A program made the position numbers and the translations under genes. A stretch of DNA of 64,000 bases from Microbulbifer sp. ALW1 (GTDB lineage: Bacteria; Pseudomonadota; Gammaproteobacteria; Pseudomonadales; Cellvibrionaceae): NCBI RefSeq assembly GCF_009903625.1, contig NZ_CP047569.1:2202501-2266500 (forward strand). The letters are read 5' to 3'. Position 1 is the stretch's first letter, and the number at the start of each line of letters is the position of its first letter. Shown piece after piece: positions 45,454 through 53,986 of the stretch. Below the pieces are notes generated by a model. It saw nothing but the letters and a program-made list of their open reading frames with translations, had not been told where the DNA came from and did not search any database.

Positions 45454-46203
45454 ATGACCTTTCTTGCCAAGCCTCTGACTGCGCTCGTCGCTGCCGCCTC
45501 ACTCCTGCTGGGGCAGGGTGCTGTTGCAGCAGTGGATGACGCTGTTGCCAAACAGATTAAGGCCAAGCTCTCCGCCGGAAACCCCCAGGCGAAATTTGGG
45601 GATGTGCGTGAAAGCCCTATGCCGGGGCTTTACGAGGTGGAAGTGAACGGCGGGAATGTATTGTTCGTATCCAAAGACGGCGGTCACTTCATCGCTGGAG
45701 ACCTGTTCGAGGTCAAGCCGGAGCAGGTGGTAAATATCTCCGAGCAGCGCCGCGGACGTGCCCGCGCTGCGGTCATGGATCAGCAAGACCTGGACGATAT
45801 GATCGTCTACTCCCCGAAAGGTAAGGCCAAAGCCCATATCTACGTCTTTACCGATGTGGACTGCGGTTACTGCCAGAAACTGCACAATGACGTGCCTGAG
45901 CTGAATCGTCGCGGTATTGAAGTGCGCTACCTGGCGTTTCCCCGTGCGGGCCTGAATTCCGTAGGCTATCGCAAGATAGCGACCGCCTGGTGTGCGGACG
46001 ACCCCAACAAAACCCTCACCGATCTGAAAAACCGTAAAAACGTACCCATCAAAGTGTGTAACGACAACCCGGTTGCGGCGCAGTACAAGCTGGGGAACGA
46101 GGCGATTGATGTGCGCGGGACCCCGACCATTGTGATGGAAGACGGTACTGTGGTTCCCGGTTATCTGCCGCCGGATACGCTGGTCAAGGCGTTGGGTATC
46201 TGA
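45454..46203 (+). CDS. dsbC: Thiol:disulfide interchange protein DsbC
   Basis: 249 residues. Periplasmic disulfide isomerase. Signal peptide (about 1-25, ALVAAASLLLGQGAVAA), N-terminal dimerisation domain (KLSAGNPQAKFGDVRESPMPGLYEVEVNGGNVLFVSKDGGHFIAGDLF), and thioredoxin domain with active-site CGYC at 137-140 (FTDVDCGYCQKLH), a second Cys pair (AWCADDPNK and IKVCNDNP) and the cis-Pro loop RGTPTIV. A terminator follows 45 bases after the stop. Confidence 0.96.
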   Translation: MTFLAKPLTALVAAASLLLGQGAVAAVDDAVAKQIKAKLSAGNPQAKFGDVRESPMPGLYEVEVNGGNVLFVSKDGGHFIAGDLFEVKPEQVVNISEQRRGRARAAVMDQQDLDDMIVYSPKGKAKAHIYVFTDVDCGYCQKLHNDVPELNRRGIEVRYLAFPRAGLNSVGYRKIATAWCADDPNKTLTDLKNRKNVPIKVCNDNPVAAQYKLGNEAIDVRGTPTIVMEDGTVVPGYLPPDTLVKALGI

Positions 46204-46247
46204 TACCGGACTAGTGGAGCGCTTGGGGGCTTCCCCGGTCGCATGAG

Positions 46248-46274
46248 AAAAGGTCGGCTCTGCCGGCCTTTTTT
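46248..46274 (+). terminator. Terminator after dsbC
   Basis: AAAAGGTCGGC-TCT-GCCGGCCTTTT with one T-G pair, followed by further T. Separates dsbC from hom. Confidence 0.88.
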
Positions 46275-46328
46275 ATGCTCCGGGTTTGAGGCTGGTTGCA
46301 GGTTTCTTGATCAGTCTGCGCAATTTTA

Positions 46329-46411
46329 TTGACAATTTCCCCCCTGTCTCAGTAAGGTTGTCGACCTTTTTATGATTTATACGCCAGATATTGCGCTGCG
46401 ATCTTTCGCAG
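46329..46411 (+). promoter_or_regulatory. Candidate hom promoter and leader hairpin
   Basis: A perfect -35 TTGACA (46329) with TAAGGT 18 bases later is the likely promoter, though the -10 is weak. A 7-bp hairpin GCTGCGA-TCTT-TCGCAGC (46394-46411) ends seven bases before the GGAGGGAAG ribosome-binding site of hom. I saw no threonine/isoleucine-rich leader peptide. Confidence 0.4.
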
Positions 46412-46430
46412 CCATGCGCGGAGGGAAGTT

Positions 46431-47798
46431 GTGAGCGCATTCGCCGATGAAGCCACCAAGGTCTCAGAAAATTCTTTAGCTGCGGGTTCCGTACCGGCAG
46501 TGCGTATCGGTATTTGCGGTCTCGGGACCGTGGGTAGCGGTACCGTCAATGTTATGGCGCGCAATTGCGAAGAAATTGCCGCCCGTTGTGGCCGTCCGGT
46601 GGAGATCGTTCAGATTGGAGCCCGGCGTGATAACCCGGCCAGTGATACCAGCCGCCTGAACATCACTCGTGAGATTTTTGATGTCGCCAACAATCCCGAT
46701 GTGGATGTGCTGGTTGAGCTGATCGGTGGCACTACGGTTGCCCGTGAGTTGGTATTAACGGCTATCGCCAATGGCAAGCATGTGGTTACCGCCAATAAGG
46801 CGCTGATTGCCGAGCACGGCAATGAACTGTTTGCGGCCGCTGCTGAGCGCGGCGTAACCATCGCTTACGAGGCGGCCGTGGCGGGTGGTATCCCGATTAT
46901 CAAATCCCTGCGAGAGGGGTTGGTCGGCAACCGTATTCAGTGGTTGGCAGGCATCATCAACGGTACCGGCAACTATATCCTGACCGAAATGCGCGAAAAG
47001 GGCCGCAGCTTTGAAGAAGCGCTGGCCCAGGCCCAGGCCCTGGGCTATGCCGAGGCCGACCCGACCTTTGACGTGGAGGGTATCGACGCGGCGCATAAAC
47101 TGGTGATCATGGCTTCTCTGGCCTTTGGCATGCCGCTGGCATTCGACAAGGTGTATACCGAGGGCATCAGCGGTGTTGCCAAAGAGGACATTCGTTATGC
47201 GGATGAGCTGGGATATCGCATCAAGCATCTGGGGATTGCCCGCCGTACCAACGACGGGGTGGAGCTGCGGGTGCACCCGACCCTGATCCCTCAGCGTCGC
47301 CTGATCGCCAACGTGAATGGCGTGATGAACGCGGTGCTGGTAAATGGCGATGCCGTCGGTCCAACCTTGTATTACGGCGCCGGCGCCGGCGCCGAGGCAA
47401 CGGCGTCTGCCGTGATCGCAGACATTGTGGATGTAGCGCGCACCCTGCATGTGCGACCGGACCAGCGAGTGCCGCTGGCGGGTGTGACCCAGGATAGCCA
47501 GGGTGGTCTCGATGATGTGTTGCCCATGGGTGATACCGAAACCAGTTATTACATGCGTATTTCCGCGTTCGATAAACCGGGTGTCATGTCCCAGGTGGCG
47601 AAGATCTGCAGCGACCAGGGGATCAGTATCGAAGCGCTGATTCAGCATGAGCCGGCGGAAGACGAAGAGCTGGTACCGGTGGTCTTGCTGACCAGTCGGG
47701 CTAGAGAGTCACAGCTGCAAGAGGCGGTGAACCAGATCGAGGCCCTGGACAGCATCCAGGGGCCGGTAGTCCGCATCCGTGTAGAGTCTTTGGGCTGA
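46431..47798 (+). CDS. hom: Homoserine dehydrogenase
   Basis: 455 residues. Reduces aspartate semialdehyde to homoserine, the branch point to threonine and methionine. Nucleotide site IGICGLGTVGSGTVNVM, catalytic domain NGTGNYILTEM, EADPTFDVEGIDAAHKLVIMASLAFG, and a C-terminal ACT domain (about 370-455, SYYMRISAFDKPGVMSQVAKIC) for threonine inhibition. GTG start behind an excellent GGAGGGAAG site; this gives about 20 more N-terminal residues than the Pseudomonas enzyme. Followed by thrC. Confidence 0.96.
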   Translation: MSAFADEATKVSENSLAAGSVPAVRIGICGLGTVGSGTVNVMARNCEEIAARCGRPVEIVQIGARRDNPASDTSRLNITREIFDVANNPDVDVLVELIGGTTVARELVLTAIANGKHVVTANKALIAEHGNELFAAAAERGVTIAYEAAVAGGIPIIKSLREGLVGNRIQWLAGIINGTGNYILTEMREKGRSFEEALAQAQALGYAEADPTFDVEGIDAAHKLVIMASLAFGMPLAFDKVYTEGISGVAKEDIRYADELGYRIKHLGIARRTNDGVELRVHPTLIPQRRLIANVNGVMNAVLVNGDAVGPTLYYGAGAGAEATASAVIADIVDVARTLHVRPDQRVPLAGVTQDSQGGLDDVLPMGDTETSYYMRISAFDKPGVMSQVAKICSDQGISIEALIQHEPAEDEELVPVVLLTSRARESQLQEAVNQIEALDSIQGPVVRIRVESLG

Positions 47799-47811
47799 CC
47801 AGAAGACCTTG

Positions 47812-47836
47812 GGCGGGTGTGCCGTGCGCACCCGCC
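47812..47836 (+). other. Hairpin between hom and thrC
   Basis: An 11-bp stem GGCGGGTGTGC-CGT-GCGCACCCGCC with one G-T pair; five T occur ten bases later, so termination would be partial at most. It may set the hom to thrC ratio. Confidence 0.5.
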
Positions 47837-47881
47837 GCCTTCCCATTTTTAGCTAACTAGCCATAACGAAATCCAATCACT

Positions 47882-49273
47882 GTGAAATTTATCAGCACCC
47901 GCGGCCGTGCGCCGTCTCTCAGTTTTGCCGATACCGTACTGGCCGGCCTCGCCAGTGACGGCGGCCTTTACGTACCGGAAAAGCTTCCCCAGTTTAGTCG
48001 CGAAGAAATTGCCGAAATGGCGGGCCTGGATTACCAGGAATTGGCGTTCCGCATTATGTGGCCCTTCGTTTCGGAAGATCTGAGTGAAGAGGAGATGCGC
48101 GGTATTATCGAGCGCGCCTATGCCAATTTCCGCCACGATGCCATTGCGCCGCTGGTGCAGATCGGGCACAACGAGTGGGTAATGGAGCTGTTCCAAGGGC
48201 CGACCCTGGCGTTCAAGGACTTTGCCCTGCAGTTCCTCGGGCAGCTGTTTGACCTGTTGCTGAAAAAGCGTGGAGAAAAGGTCGTGGTATTGGGGGCAAC
48301 CTCTGGTGATACCGGCTCTGCCGCCATCGAGGGTTGCCGTCACTGCGAAAACATCGACATCTTTATCCTGCATCCGCATAACCGGGTTTCGGAAGTGCAG
48401 CGCAAGCAGATGACCACGGTGCTGTCGGACAACGTGTTCAATATTGCTCTGGAAGGAAATTTCGATGACTGCCAGAACATGGTCAAAGCCAGTTTCGCCG
48501 ACCAGTCCTTCCTGCCGGATGGGCGCCGTCTGGTGGCGGTCAACTCGATCAACTGGGCGCGGATCATGGCCCAGATCGTCTATTACTTCCACGCGGCGTT
48601 GAGCCTCGGCGGCCCCCATCGCCCGGTGAACTTCTCAGTGCCCACCGGTAATTTTGGGGATATATTTGCCGGTTACCTGGCGCGTGGTATGGGGCTGCCC
48701 ATTAACCAGCTGGTGATTGCCACCAACGCCAACGATATTCTGCACCGCTGTATCAGCGCCAACGACCACTCGCCCCAGCCGCTGGTACACAGCCTGTCGC
48801 CGAGTATGGATATCATGGTGTCGAGCAACTTCGAGCGCCTGTTGTTCGACCTTTACGGCCGCGATGGCGCTGCGGTGGCCGAGCTGTTGGCCGATCGCAC
48901 CGCACCCCTGAAACTTGATGACAAGATTCTCGACAATGCGCGGAAGCTGTTTGCCTCCGAGCGCGTTGATGATGAGCGCACTGTCGAAGTCATTCGCGAA
49001 GTATTTGCATCCACCGAGTATCTGCTCGACCCACACACCGCCATTGGCGTTGAAGCGGCACGCCGCGCGCGTAAATCCAAGGCGGAGCCCATGGTGTGCC
49101 TGGCCACAGCGCACCCCGCCAAATTCAGTGATGCGGTGGACAAGGCCTTGCCGGGCACCCAGGTGCCGCTGCCGCACCATATGCAGGACCTGATGCAGCG
49201 GGAAGAGCGGTTACAAGTGCTGGATAACGACCTGTCCGCGATACACGATTTTATTGCCCGCACACTGGGTTGA
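47882..49273 (+). CDS. thrC: Threonine synthase
   Basis: 463 residues. PLP enzyme converting phosphohomoserine to threonine. N-terminal MKFISTRGRAPSLSFADTVLAGLASDGGLYVPE is class-typical; PLP lysine Lys112 is in PTLAFKDFALQF, followed by LGATSGDTGSAAIEG (phosphate loop) and VPTGNFGDIFAGYLA. GTG start at 47882. No homoserine kinase gene is present between or beside hom and thrC, as in pseudomonads. Confidence 0.96.
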   Translation: MKFISTRGRAPSLSFADTVLAGLASDGGLYVPEKLPQFSREEIAEMAGLDYQELAFRIMWPFVSEDLSEEEMRGIIERAYANFRHDAIAPLVQIGHNEWVMELFQGPTLAFKDFALQFLGQLFDLLLKKRGEKVVVLGATSGDTGSAAIEGCRHCENIDIFILHPHNRVSEVQRKQMTTVLSDNVFNIALEGNFDDCQNMVKASFADQSFLPDGRRLVAVNSINWARIMAQIVYYFHAALSLGGPHRPVNFSVPTGNFGDIFAGYLARGMGLPINQLVIATNANDILHRCISANDHSPQPLVHSLSPSMDIMVSSNFERLLFDLYGRDGAAVAELLADRTAPLKLDDKILDNARKLFASERVDDERTVEVIREVFASTEYLLDPHTAIGVEAARRARKSKAEPMVCLATAHPAKFSDAVDKALPGTQVPLPHHMQDLMQREERLQVLDNDLSAIHDFIARTLG

Positions 49274-49302
49274 GTAAAGGCCGCCGGACGGTAGAATGAC
49301 GT

Positions 49303-49323
49303 TTTGCCACGCCCAGTGGCAAA
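49303..49323. other. Small hairpin between thrC and recJ
   Basis: TTTGCCAC-GCCCA-GTGGCAAA, an 8-bp perfect stem 28 bases before the recJ ATG, without a T tract. Confidence 0.4.
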
Positions 49324-49350
49324 CCCGATCAACCGACCCGACCGGAAGCC

Positions 49351-51081
49351 ATGAGCGCAATCATCCGACGACGGCCAGTGGATTTGTCCACTGGCCGTTT
49401 TACGTCCTCTACCCCTGAAATCCTGCAACGTGTCCTGCTCGGTCGCGGGGTCAGCAGTGACGATGAGCTGGATCATCAGCTCACCCGACTGCACAGCCCG
49501 ACTTCCATGCGCGGCGTGGAGGCGGCAGTGGCCTTGTTGGCGGACGCGGTACGCGAGCAGCACAAGATCCTGATTGTCGGTGACTTTGACGCGGACGGCG
49601 CTACCAGTAGTACGTTGGCGGTGCTGGCGCTGGGCGCGCTCGGCGCTGGGGCGGTAGATTTTCTGGTGCCCAATCGCTTTGAGTTTGGCTATGGCCTGAC
49701 CCCGGAGATTGTCGAGGTTGCCCGGGAATACCATCCGGATCTCCTGATCACGGTCGACAACGGTATCAGCAGTATCGATGGTGTTGCCGCCGCCAAGGCC
49801 GCGGGCCTCAAGGTGATTGTCACTGATCACCATCTCCCCGGCAGTGAATTGCCGGAGGCGGATGCCATCGTCAATCCCAATCAGCCTGAGTGTGAATTCC
49901 CAAGTAAAAATCTCGCCGGCGTCGGTGTGATCTTCTATCTTCTCAGTCGCCTCAAAAGTGTGTTGCAGCAGCAGGGCTGGTTTGACGAGTCCGGGGTTGC
50001 CGCACCCAATATGGCGGAGTATCTGGATCTGGTGGCCCTGGGGACAGTGGCGGATCTGGTGCCACTGGACCATAACAACCGGGTGCTGGTGCACCAGGGT
50101 ATTGCGCGTATTCGCGCCGGTCGCTGTCGCCCGGGTATCCAGGCATTGATGGAAGTGGCAGGGCGGGATCGCGCCCGCCTTTCCACCACGGACATCGGTT
50201 TTATCCTCGGGCCGCGTATTAATGCGGCGGGCAGGCTGGATGACATCGGCACTGGTATTCGCTGCCTGTTGACCCGGGACCCGCAGGAGGCGCGGGAGTT
50301 GGCTGCCGAGTTGGACTCGCTCAACCGCGACCGCAAGGCGATCGAGGCGGGGATGCAGCGTGAGGCGATGGCGGCGCTGGAAAAGCTGCAGTTGGGTGAA
50401 CAGGGGTTGCCCTGGAGCCTGTGTCTGTACGATGCCGAATGGCACCAGGGCGTGGTGGGTATTCTTGCCAGCCGTATCAAGGAGAAGTACCACCGCCCGG
50501 TGATCGCTTTCGCCGATGGTGACAATGGTCTGATCAAAGGCTCTGCCCGCTCCATCCCCGGGCTGCATATTCGCGATGCTCTCAGCGATGTGGCCGCGGC
50601 GCAGCCACACTTGATCAGCAAGTTCGGTGGTCACGCAATGGCCGCGGGTCTGAGCCTGCCGGTGGAGAATCTTCCTGCGTTTACCGAGGCGTTTGAAACA
50701 GCGGTACGCAGCCGTCTGTCGGCGTCGCAATTGCAGGCGGTCATTGAGACCGACGGCGAATTGCGCGCTGATCAATTCTCAATGGAAACGGCGGCGGTAT
50801 TACGCGCCTGTGCGCCCTGGGGGCAGGCGTTCCCCGAACCGGAGTTTGACGGTGAGTTTCTGCTGTTACAGCAGCGAATTGTCGGCGAGCGCCACCTGAA
50901 AATGGTCGTGGCGCCGCTCTCGGCACCGCAACTGGCACTGGATGCCATTGCCTTCAATATCGATGCGGATTTCTGGCCGGCCCAGGTTGAGAAGGTGCAG
51001 CTGGCGTACAAACTGGATATCAACGAGTTCCGCGGCCGTCAGTCCTTGCAGCTGATGGTCAGCCAAATAACCCCTGTGTAA
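49351..51081 (+). CDS. recJ: Single-strand-DNA-specific exonuclease RecJ
   Basis: 576 residues. 5'-3' exonuclease for recombination and mismatch repair. DHH-family motifs: VGDFDADGATSS, LITVDNGISSIDG, VTDHHLPGSELPEADAIVNP, the DHHA1 region SKFGGHAMAAGLSL, and the OB-fold C-terminus. Position after thrC is conserved with Pseudomonas. The 74 bases after it hold nothing obvious. Confidence 0.96.
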   Translation: MSAIIRRRPVDLSTGRFTSSTPEILQRVLLGRGVSSDDELDHQLTRLHSPTSMRGVEAAVALLADAVREQHKILIVGDFDADGATSSTLAVLALGALGAGAVDFLVPNRFEFGYGLTPEIVEVAREYHPDLLITVDNGISSIDGVAAAKAAGLKVIVTDHHLPGSELPEADAIVNPNQPECEFPSKNLAGVGVIFYLLSRLKSVLQQQGWFDESGVAAPNMAEYLDLVALGTVADLVPLDHNNRVLVHQGIARIRAGRCRPGIQALMEVAGRDRARLSTTDIGFILGPRINAAGRLDDIGTGIRCLLTRDPQEARELAAELDSLNRDRKAIEAGMQREAMAALEKLQLGEQGLPWSLCLYDAEWHQGVVGILASRIKEKYHRPVIAFADGDNGLIKGSARSIPGLHIRDALSDVAAAQPHLISKFGGHAMAAGLSLPVENLPAFTEAFETAVRSRLSASQLQAVIETDGELRADQFSMETAAVLRACAPWGQAFPEPEFDGEFLLLQQRIVGERHLKMVVAPLSAPQLALDAIAFNIDADFWPAQVEKVQLAYKLDINEFRGRQSLQLMVSQITPV

Positions 51082-51154
51082 TTGTCAGTTGTGAGCGGCA
51101 CCGCGATTGCGCGGTCCGTCGCATCTGCGTTGAAGTTGTTGTCAGGTAATTCCC

Positions 51155-52066
51155 ATGAATCAAAAACAGGCAAAAGCCGAATTATTACTGGTGTTGGCAG
51201 CGCTTTTCTGGGGGCTCGCATTCGTGCCCCAGAAAATTGCGATGGCGCATATCGAGCCCCTGGCATTCAACGCCTGGCGCTTCTTTCTAGGTGGGCTGCT
51301 GCTGTTGCCGATTGTTTACTGGCTCTCATCCCGCCGGGACGTACAGCCGGGCGAGGAGGGCGGAGCGACCGTTCATCACCGCTGGCGCAAGTGCCTGCCC
51401 GGTGGCGCTGTGCTCGGTTTCTGGCTGTTTCTCGGCGCGGCACTGCAGCAGGCAAGCCTGCTGTACACCACCGCCGGTCGCGCCGGTTTTATTACCGGCT
51501 TCTACCTGCTGCTGGTGCCGGTGATCGGGCTGTCGCTGGGGCACAAGACCAATCGTTGGACCTGGGCCGGGATTGCCCTGGCCCTGTTTGGCCTTTACTG
51601 GCTGGCGGATTTCTCTGAGGAGGCGCAACTGATTGGGGACCTGATGGTGTTTGCGAGCGCGTTTGTATTCGCGATCCAGGTGCTGTCGGCCGATTACCTG
51701 GTGCATCGCTACGATGCACTGCGGTTGGCGGCGATCCAGTTTCTGGTGTGCGGACTGCTGTCTGCCATTGCGTCCTTCGTGGTGGAATCGCCTTCGCTGC
51801 AGGACGCTGTCGATGCCGCCTGGCCTATCGCCTATATGATGGTGTTTTCTACTGCTATTGCGTTCACCTTTCAGCTTCTGGGGCAGCGCAATGCGGCGCC
51901 TTCTCACGCCACGGTGATCATGAGTCTCGAATCGGTATTTGCAGTGGCGGCGGGCTGGTTGTTCCTGAACGAAATGCTGAGCGCGAAGGAGCTTGTCGGC
52001 TGTGGTTTGATGCTTGCCGGTATGGTGATCAGCCACTATGGCAATCACAACGGAACGCACCATTAA
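51155..52066 (+). CDS. EamA/DMT-family permease
   Basis: 303 residues, ten predicted membrane helices in two EamA repeats (about 8-150 and 160-295; LLLVLAALFWGLAFVPQKIAM, LGHKTNRWTWAGIALALFGLYWLAD, SLESVFAVAAGWLFLNEMLSAKELVGCGLMLAGMVIS). Drug/metabolite superfamily exporters move amino acids, nucleosides or other metabolites; the substrate cannot be told. It is followed after 17 bases by a LysE-type exporter, so two unrelated exporters may be co-expressed. Confidence 0.88.
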   Translation: MNQKQAKAELLLVLAALFWGLAFVPQKIAMAHIEPLAFNAWRFFLGGLLLLPIVYWLSSRRDVQPGEEGGATVHHRWRKCLPGGAVLGFWLFLGAALQQASLLYTTAGRAGFITGFYLLLVPVIGLSLGHKTNRWTWAGIALALFGLYWLADFSEEAQLIGDLMVFASAFVFAIQVLSADYLVHRYDALRLAAIQFLVCGLLSAIASFVVESPSLQDAVDAAWPIAYMMVFSTAIAFTFQLLGQRNAAPSHATVIMSLESVFAVAAGWLFLNEMLSAKELVGCGLMLAGMVISHYGNHNGTHH

Positions 52067-52083
52067 TAGGTCGGTTTCTGCAC

Positions 52084-52710
52084 ATGATTGACTGGTCACT
52101 ATTGGCGCTATTTGTGCCGACGTTTTTCTTCGTTTCCATCACGCCGGGCATGTGCATGACCCTGGCGCTCACCATGGGGATGGCCTTTGGCGTGCGCCGC
52201 ACCCTGTGGATGATGCTGGGCGAGCTGTGCGGTGTCGCCGTAGTGGCGGTGTCTGCGGTGCTGGGTATCGCCGCCTTTATGCTGAAGTATCCAGGTGCCT
52301 TTCAGGTCTTCAAATACTGTGGCGGGGCTTATCTCACCTATCTGGGTGTTCAGATGTGGCGCGCTCGCGGGCGTATGGTGCTGGTGGAGTCAGCCACCGG
52401 TGCTCAGGCGCAGATTCCGGCCGTGAATATGGTGGTGCAGGGGTTCGTTACCGCGGTGGCCAACCCCAAAGGCTGGGCATTTTTTATTGCCTTGCTGCCG
52501 CCGTTTATTGATCAGGGTAAAGCGCTGCTGCCTCAGATAACGGTACTGCTCGGGATTATTCTGGGCCTGGAGTTTATCTGCATGCTGATTTACGCCAGTG
52601 GTGGTCGCACACTCAGCAAATTATTGCACCGGGGTGAAAATGTGCGCCTTATGAATCGTATCGCGGGCACCTTGATGCTGGGCGTGGGGGTATGGCTCGC
52701 GCTAAGCTGA
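52084..52710 (+). CDS. LysE/RhtB-family amino-acid exporter
   Basis: 208 residues, six helices. LysE family start FVPTFFFVSITPGMCMTLALTMGMAFGVRRT, then GGAYLTYLGVQMWRARG and VANPKGWAFFIALLPPFID (NPK signature). Members export basic amino acids, homoserine, threonine or leucine. The substrate is unknown; proximity to hom and thrC makes homoserine/threonine an attractive guess only. The ATG at 52084 is chosen because upstream in-frame sequence overlaps the EamA gene. Confidence 0.88.
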   Translation: MIDWSLLALFVPTFFFVSITPGMCMTLALTMGMAFGVRRTLWMMLGELCGVAVVAVSAVLGIAAFMLKYPGAFQVFKYCGGAYLTYLGVQMWRARGRMVLVESATGAQAQIPAVNMVVQGFVTAVANPKGWAFFIALLPPFIDQGKALLPQITVLLGIILGLEFICMLIYASGGRTLSKLLHRGENVRLMNRIAGTLMLGVGVWLALS

Positions 52711-52745
52711 CGGTAGAGGGATCAAACTGAACATAAGGAGATGAG

Positions 52746-53249
52746 ATGAAGGCTGGAAACGTGTTTGTGCCGCTGCTGATGGTTGTGCTGATGCTACTGG
52801 CAGGTTGCGGTGAGCGCGGTGCGCAAAAATCGGGTCAGGTGCCGCAGGCTGGCGCCAACGTTGAAACCGGATCGACTGCTGATCAGGCCGAGGAGGCGCC
52901 CACGTCTGAGACAGAATCCGCTGAAGGCAGTGTGCAGCTTGCGGATACCCTCTGGGTTATGCAGGCTCGCGGCAGCCGCCAGTGTGAAGGTGGCGGTCTG
53001 TCGGTAGAGCAGAGTCGCGGCAAACTGGTACAGGGTGGTATTACGGTCATTGAGTCCCGCTGCGGTGTGCGCAAGGACCGAATGTACCCCTCGGTATGCG
53101 GTGGTGCCACGGGCGATATCCTGTTACATCGAATAAAAACTGAATTGCTGGATGCCGCCCTGGAGTTGGGCTTTGATCCGGCGGGCAAGGTGCCTTACGA
53201 GTTTTCAAGCTGTAAGGACCGGGGAGCGGGCGGCCCGGTGGATCGATAA
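52746..53249 (+). CDS. Putative lipoprotein of unknown function
   Basis: 167 residues. Lipobox LLAGC gives lipidated Cys21 after a hydrophobic segment (FVPLLMVVLMLLAGC). A low-complexity Thr/Glu/Ala linker (about 22-62) follows, then a compact domain of about 100 residues with four Cys (SRQCEGGG, ESRCGVRKD, SVCGGATG, FSSCKD), probably two disulfides. Residue 22 is Gly, not Asp, so outer-membrane sorting is expected. No family recognised. It precedes pncC by 34 bases. Confidence 0.72.
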   Translation: MKAGNVFVPLLMVVLMLLAGCGERGAQKSGQVPQAGANVETGSTADQAEEAPTSETESAEGSVQLADTLWVMQARGSRQCEGGGLSVEQSRGKLVQGGITVIESRCGVRKDRMYPSVCGGATGDILLHRIKTELLDAALELGFDPAGKVPYEFSSCKDRGAGGPVDR

Positions 53250-53283
53250 ATGTTATTGCTCTGGACGTTTGGGGGGAATCCTG

Positions 53284-53817
53284 GTGGGAAGCAATCTCGA
53301 TGCTTCGGGTCTCGGTATTGAGGAATTGGCGGCTGCGCTCGGCAGCGCCCTGCAACAGCTCAACTGGCGGGTAACCACAGCGGAATCCTGTACCGGTGGT
53401 GCCATTGCGGCCGCGATCACTTCCGTGGCGGGATCGTCCGCCTGGTTTGACGGCGCGGTGGTTTCATACGCGGACCGTATCAAGCGGGACTTTCTCGGTG
53501 TGGACCAGCTCGACCTGGATACCGTCGGCGCCGTCAGCGAGTCGGTGGCCCGGCAGATGGCAGTAGGGGTCTTGAATCGGCTGGACGCGAACCTGTCTGT
53601 TGCCGTTAGTGGTATTGCCGGCCCTGATGGTGGTAGTGAGGACAAGCCTGTGGGCACTGTCTGGATTGCCTGGGCGCACAGCCAGGGGCAGGAGCCCGTA
53701 GAGGCGGGCGCCGTGCGCATGCATTTTCACGGCGGCAGGAGAGATATTCAGCGGCAGACGGTGGCGGAAGCGCTTAAGCGGATGCTGGCGGTTGCCGAGG
53801 CCCACTGCAAATCGTGA
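53284..53817 (+). CDS. pncC: Nicotinamide-nucleotide amidohydrolase (CinA C-terminal type)
   Basis: 177 residues. Deamidates NMN to NaMN in pyridine nucleotide salvage, using NMN released by DNA ligase. The Ser/Lys site is seen in TTAESCTGGAIAAAITSVAGSSAWFDGAVVSYADRIK and the SGIAGPDGGSEDKPVGTVWIAW signature is diagnostic. This is the stand-alone PncC form without the CinA N-terminal domain. GTG start at 53284 behind GGGGGGAA. Location just before recA is the usual one. Confidence 0.94.
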   Translation: MGSNLDASGLGIEELAAALGSALQQLNWRVTTAESCTGGAIAAAITSVAGSSAWFDGAVVSYADRIKRDFLGVDQLDLDTVGAVSESVARQMAVGVLNRLDANLSVAVSGIAGPDGGSEDKPVGTVWIAWAHSQGQEPVEAGAVRMHFHGGRRDIQRQTVAEALKRMLAVAEAHCKS

Positions 53818-53913
53818 CTGGCTGGTGACTTTCGGCGGGTATTGCGGCGGGTATTTCACCGGGTTTTCCCTTCTCCCCGTTTCCTCTGGCCGTCGCTGGG
53901 CTAATTCCGGATT

Positions 53914-53937
53914 ACTGGTTGCTTATACAGTAATTTT
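53914..53937 (+). promoter_or_regulatory. LexA box and promoter of recA
   Basis: CTGGTTGCTTATACAG (53916-53931) matches the LexA consensus CTG-N10-CAG, within the fuller symmetric TACTG...CAGTA. As in E. coli recA, the box fills the spacer between a weak -35 (GGATTA, 53910) and a -10 (TAATTT, 53932), so LexA would block RNA polymerase directly. Confidence 0.85.
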
Positions 53938-53986
53938 TCTCTAAGCTTCCCTCCCATCACCAAACGTCAAGTACACGGGAAGGGTC

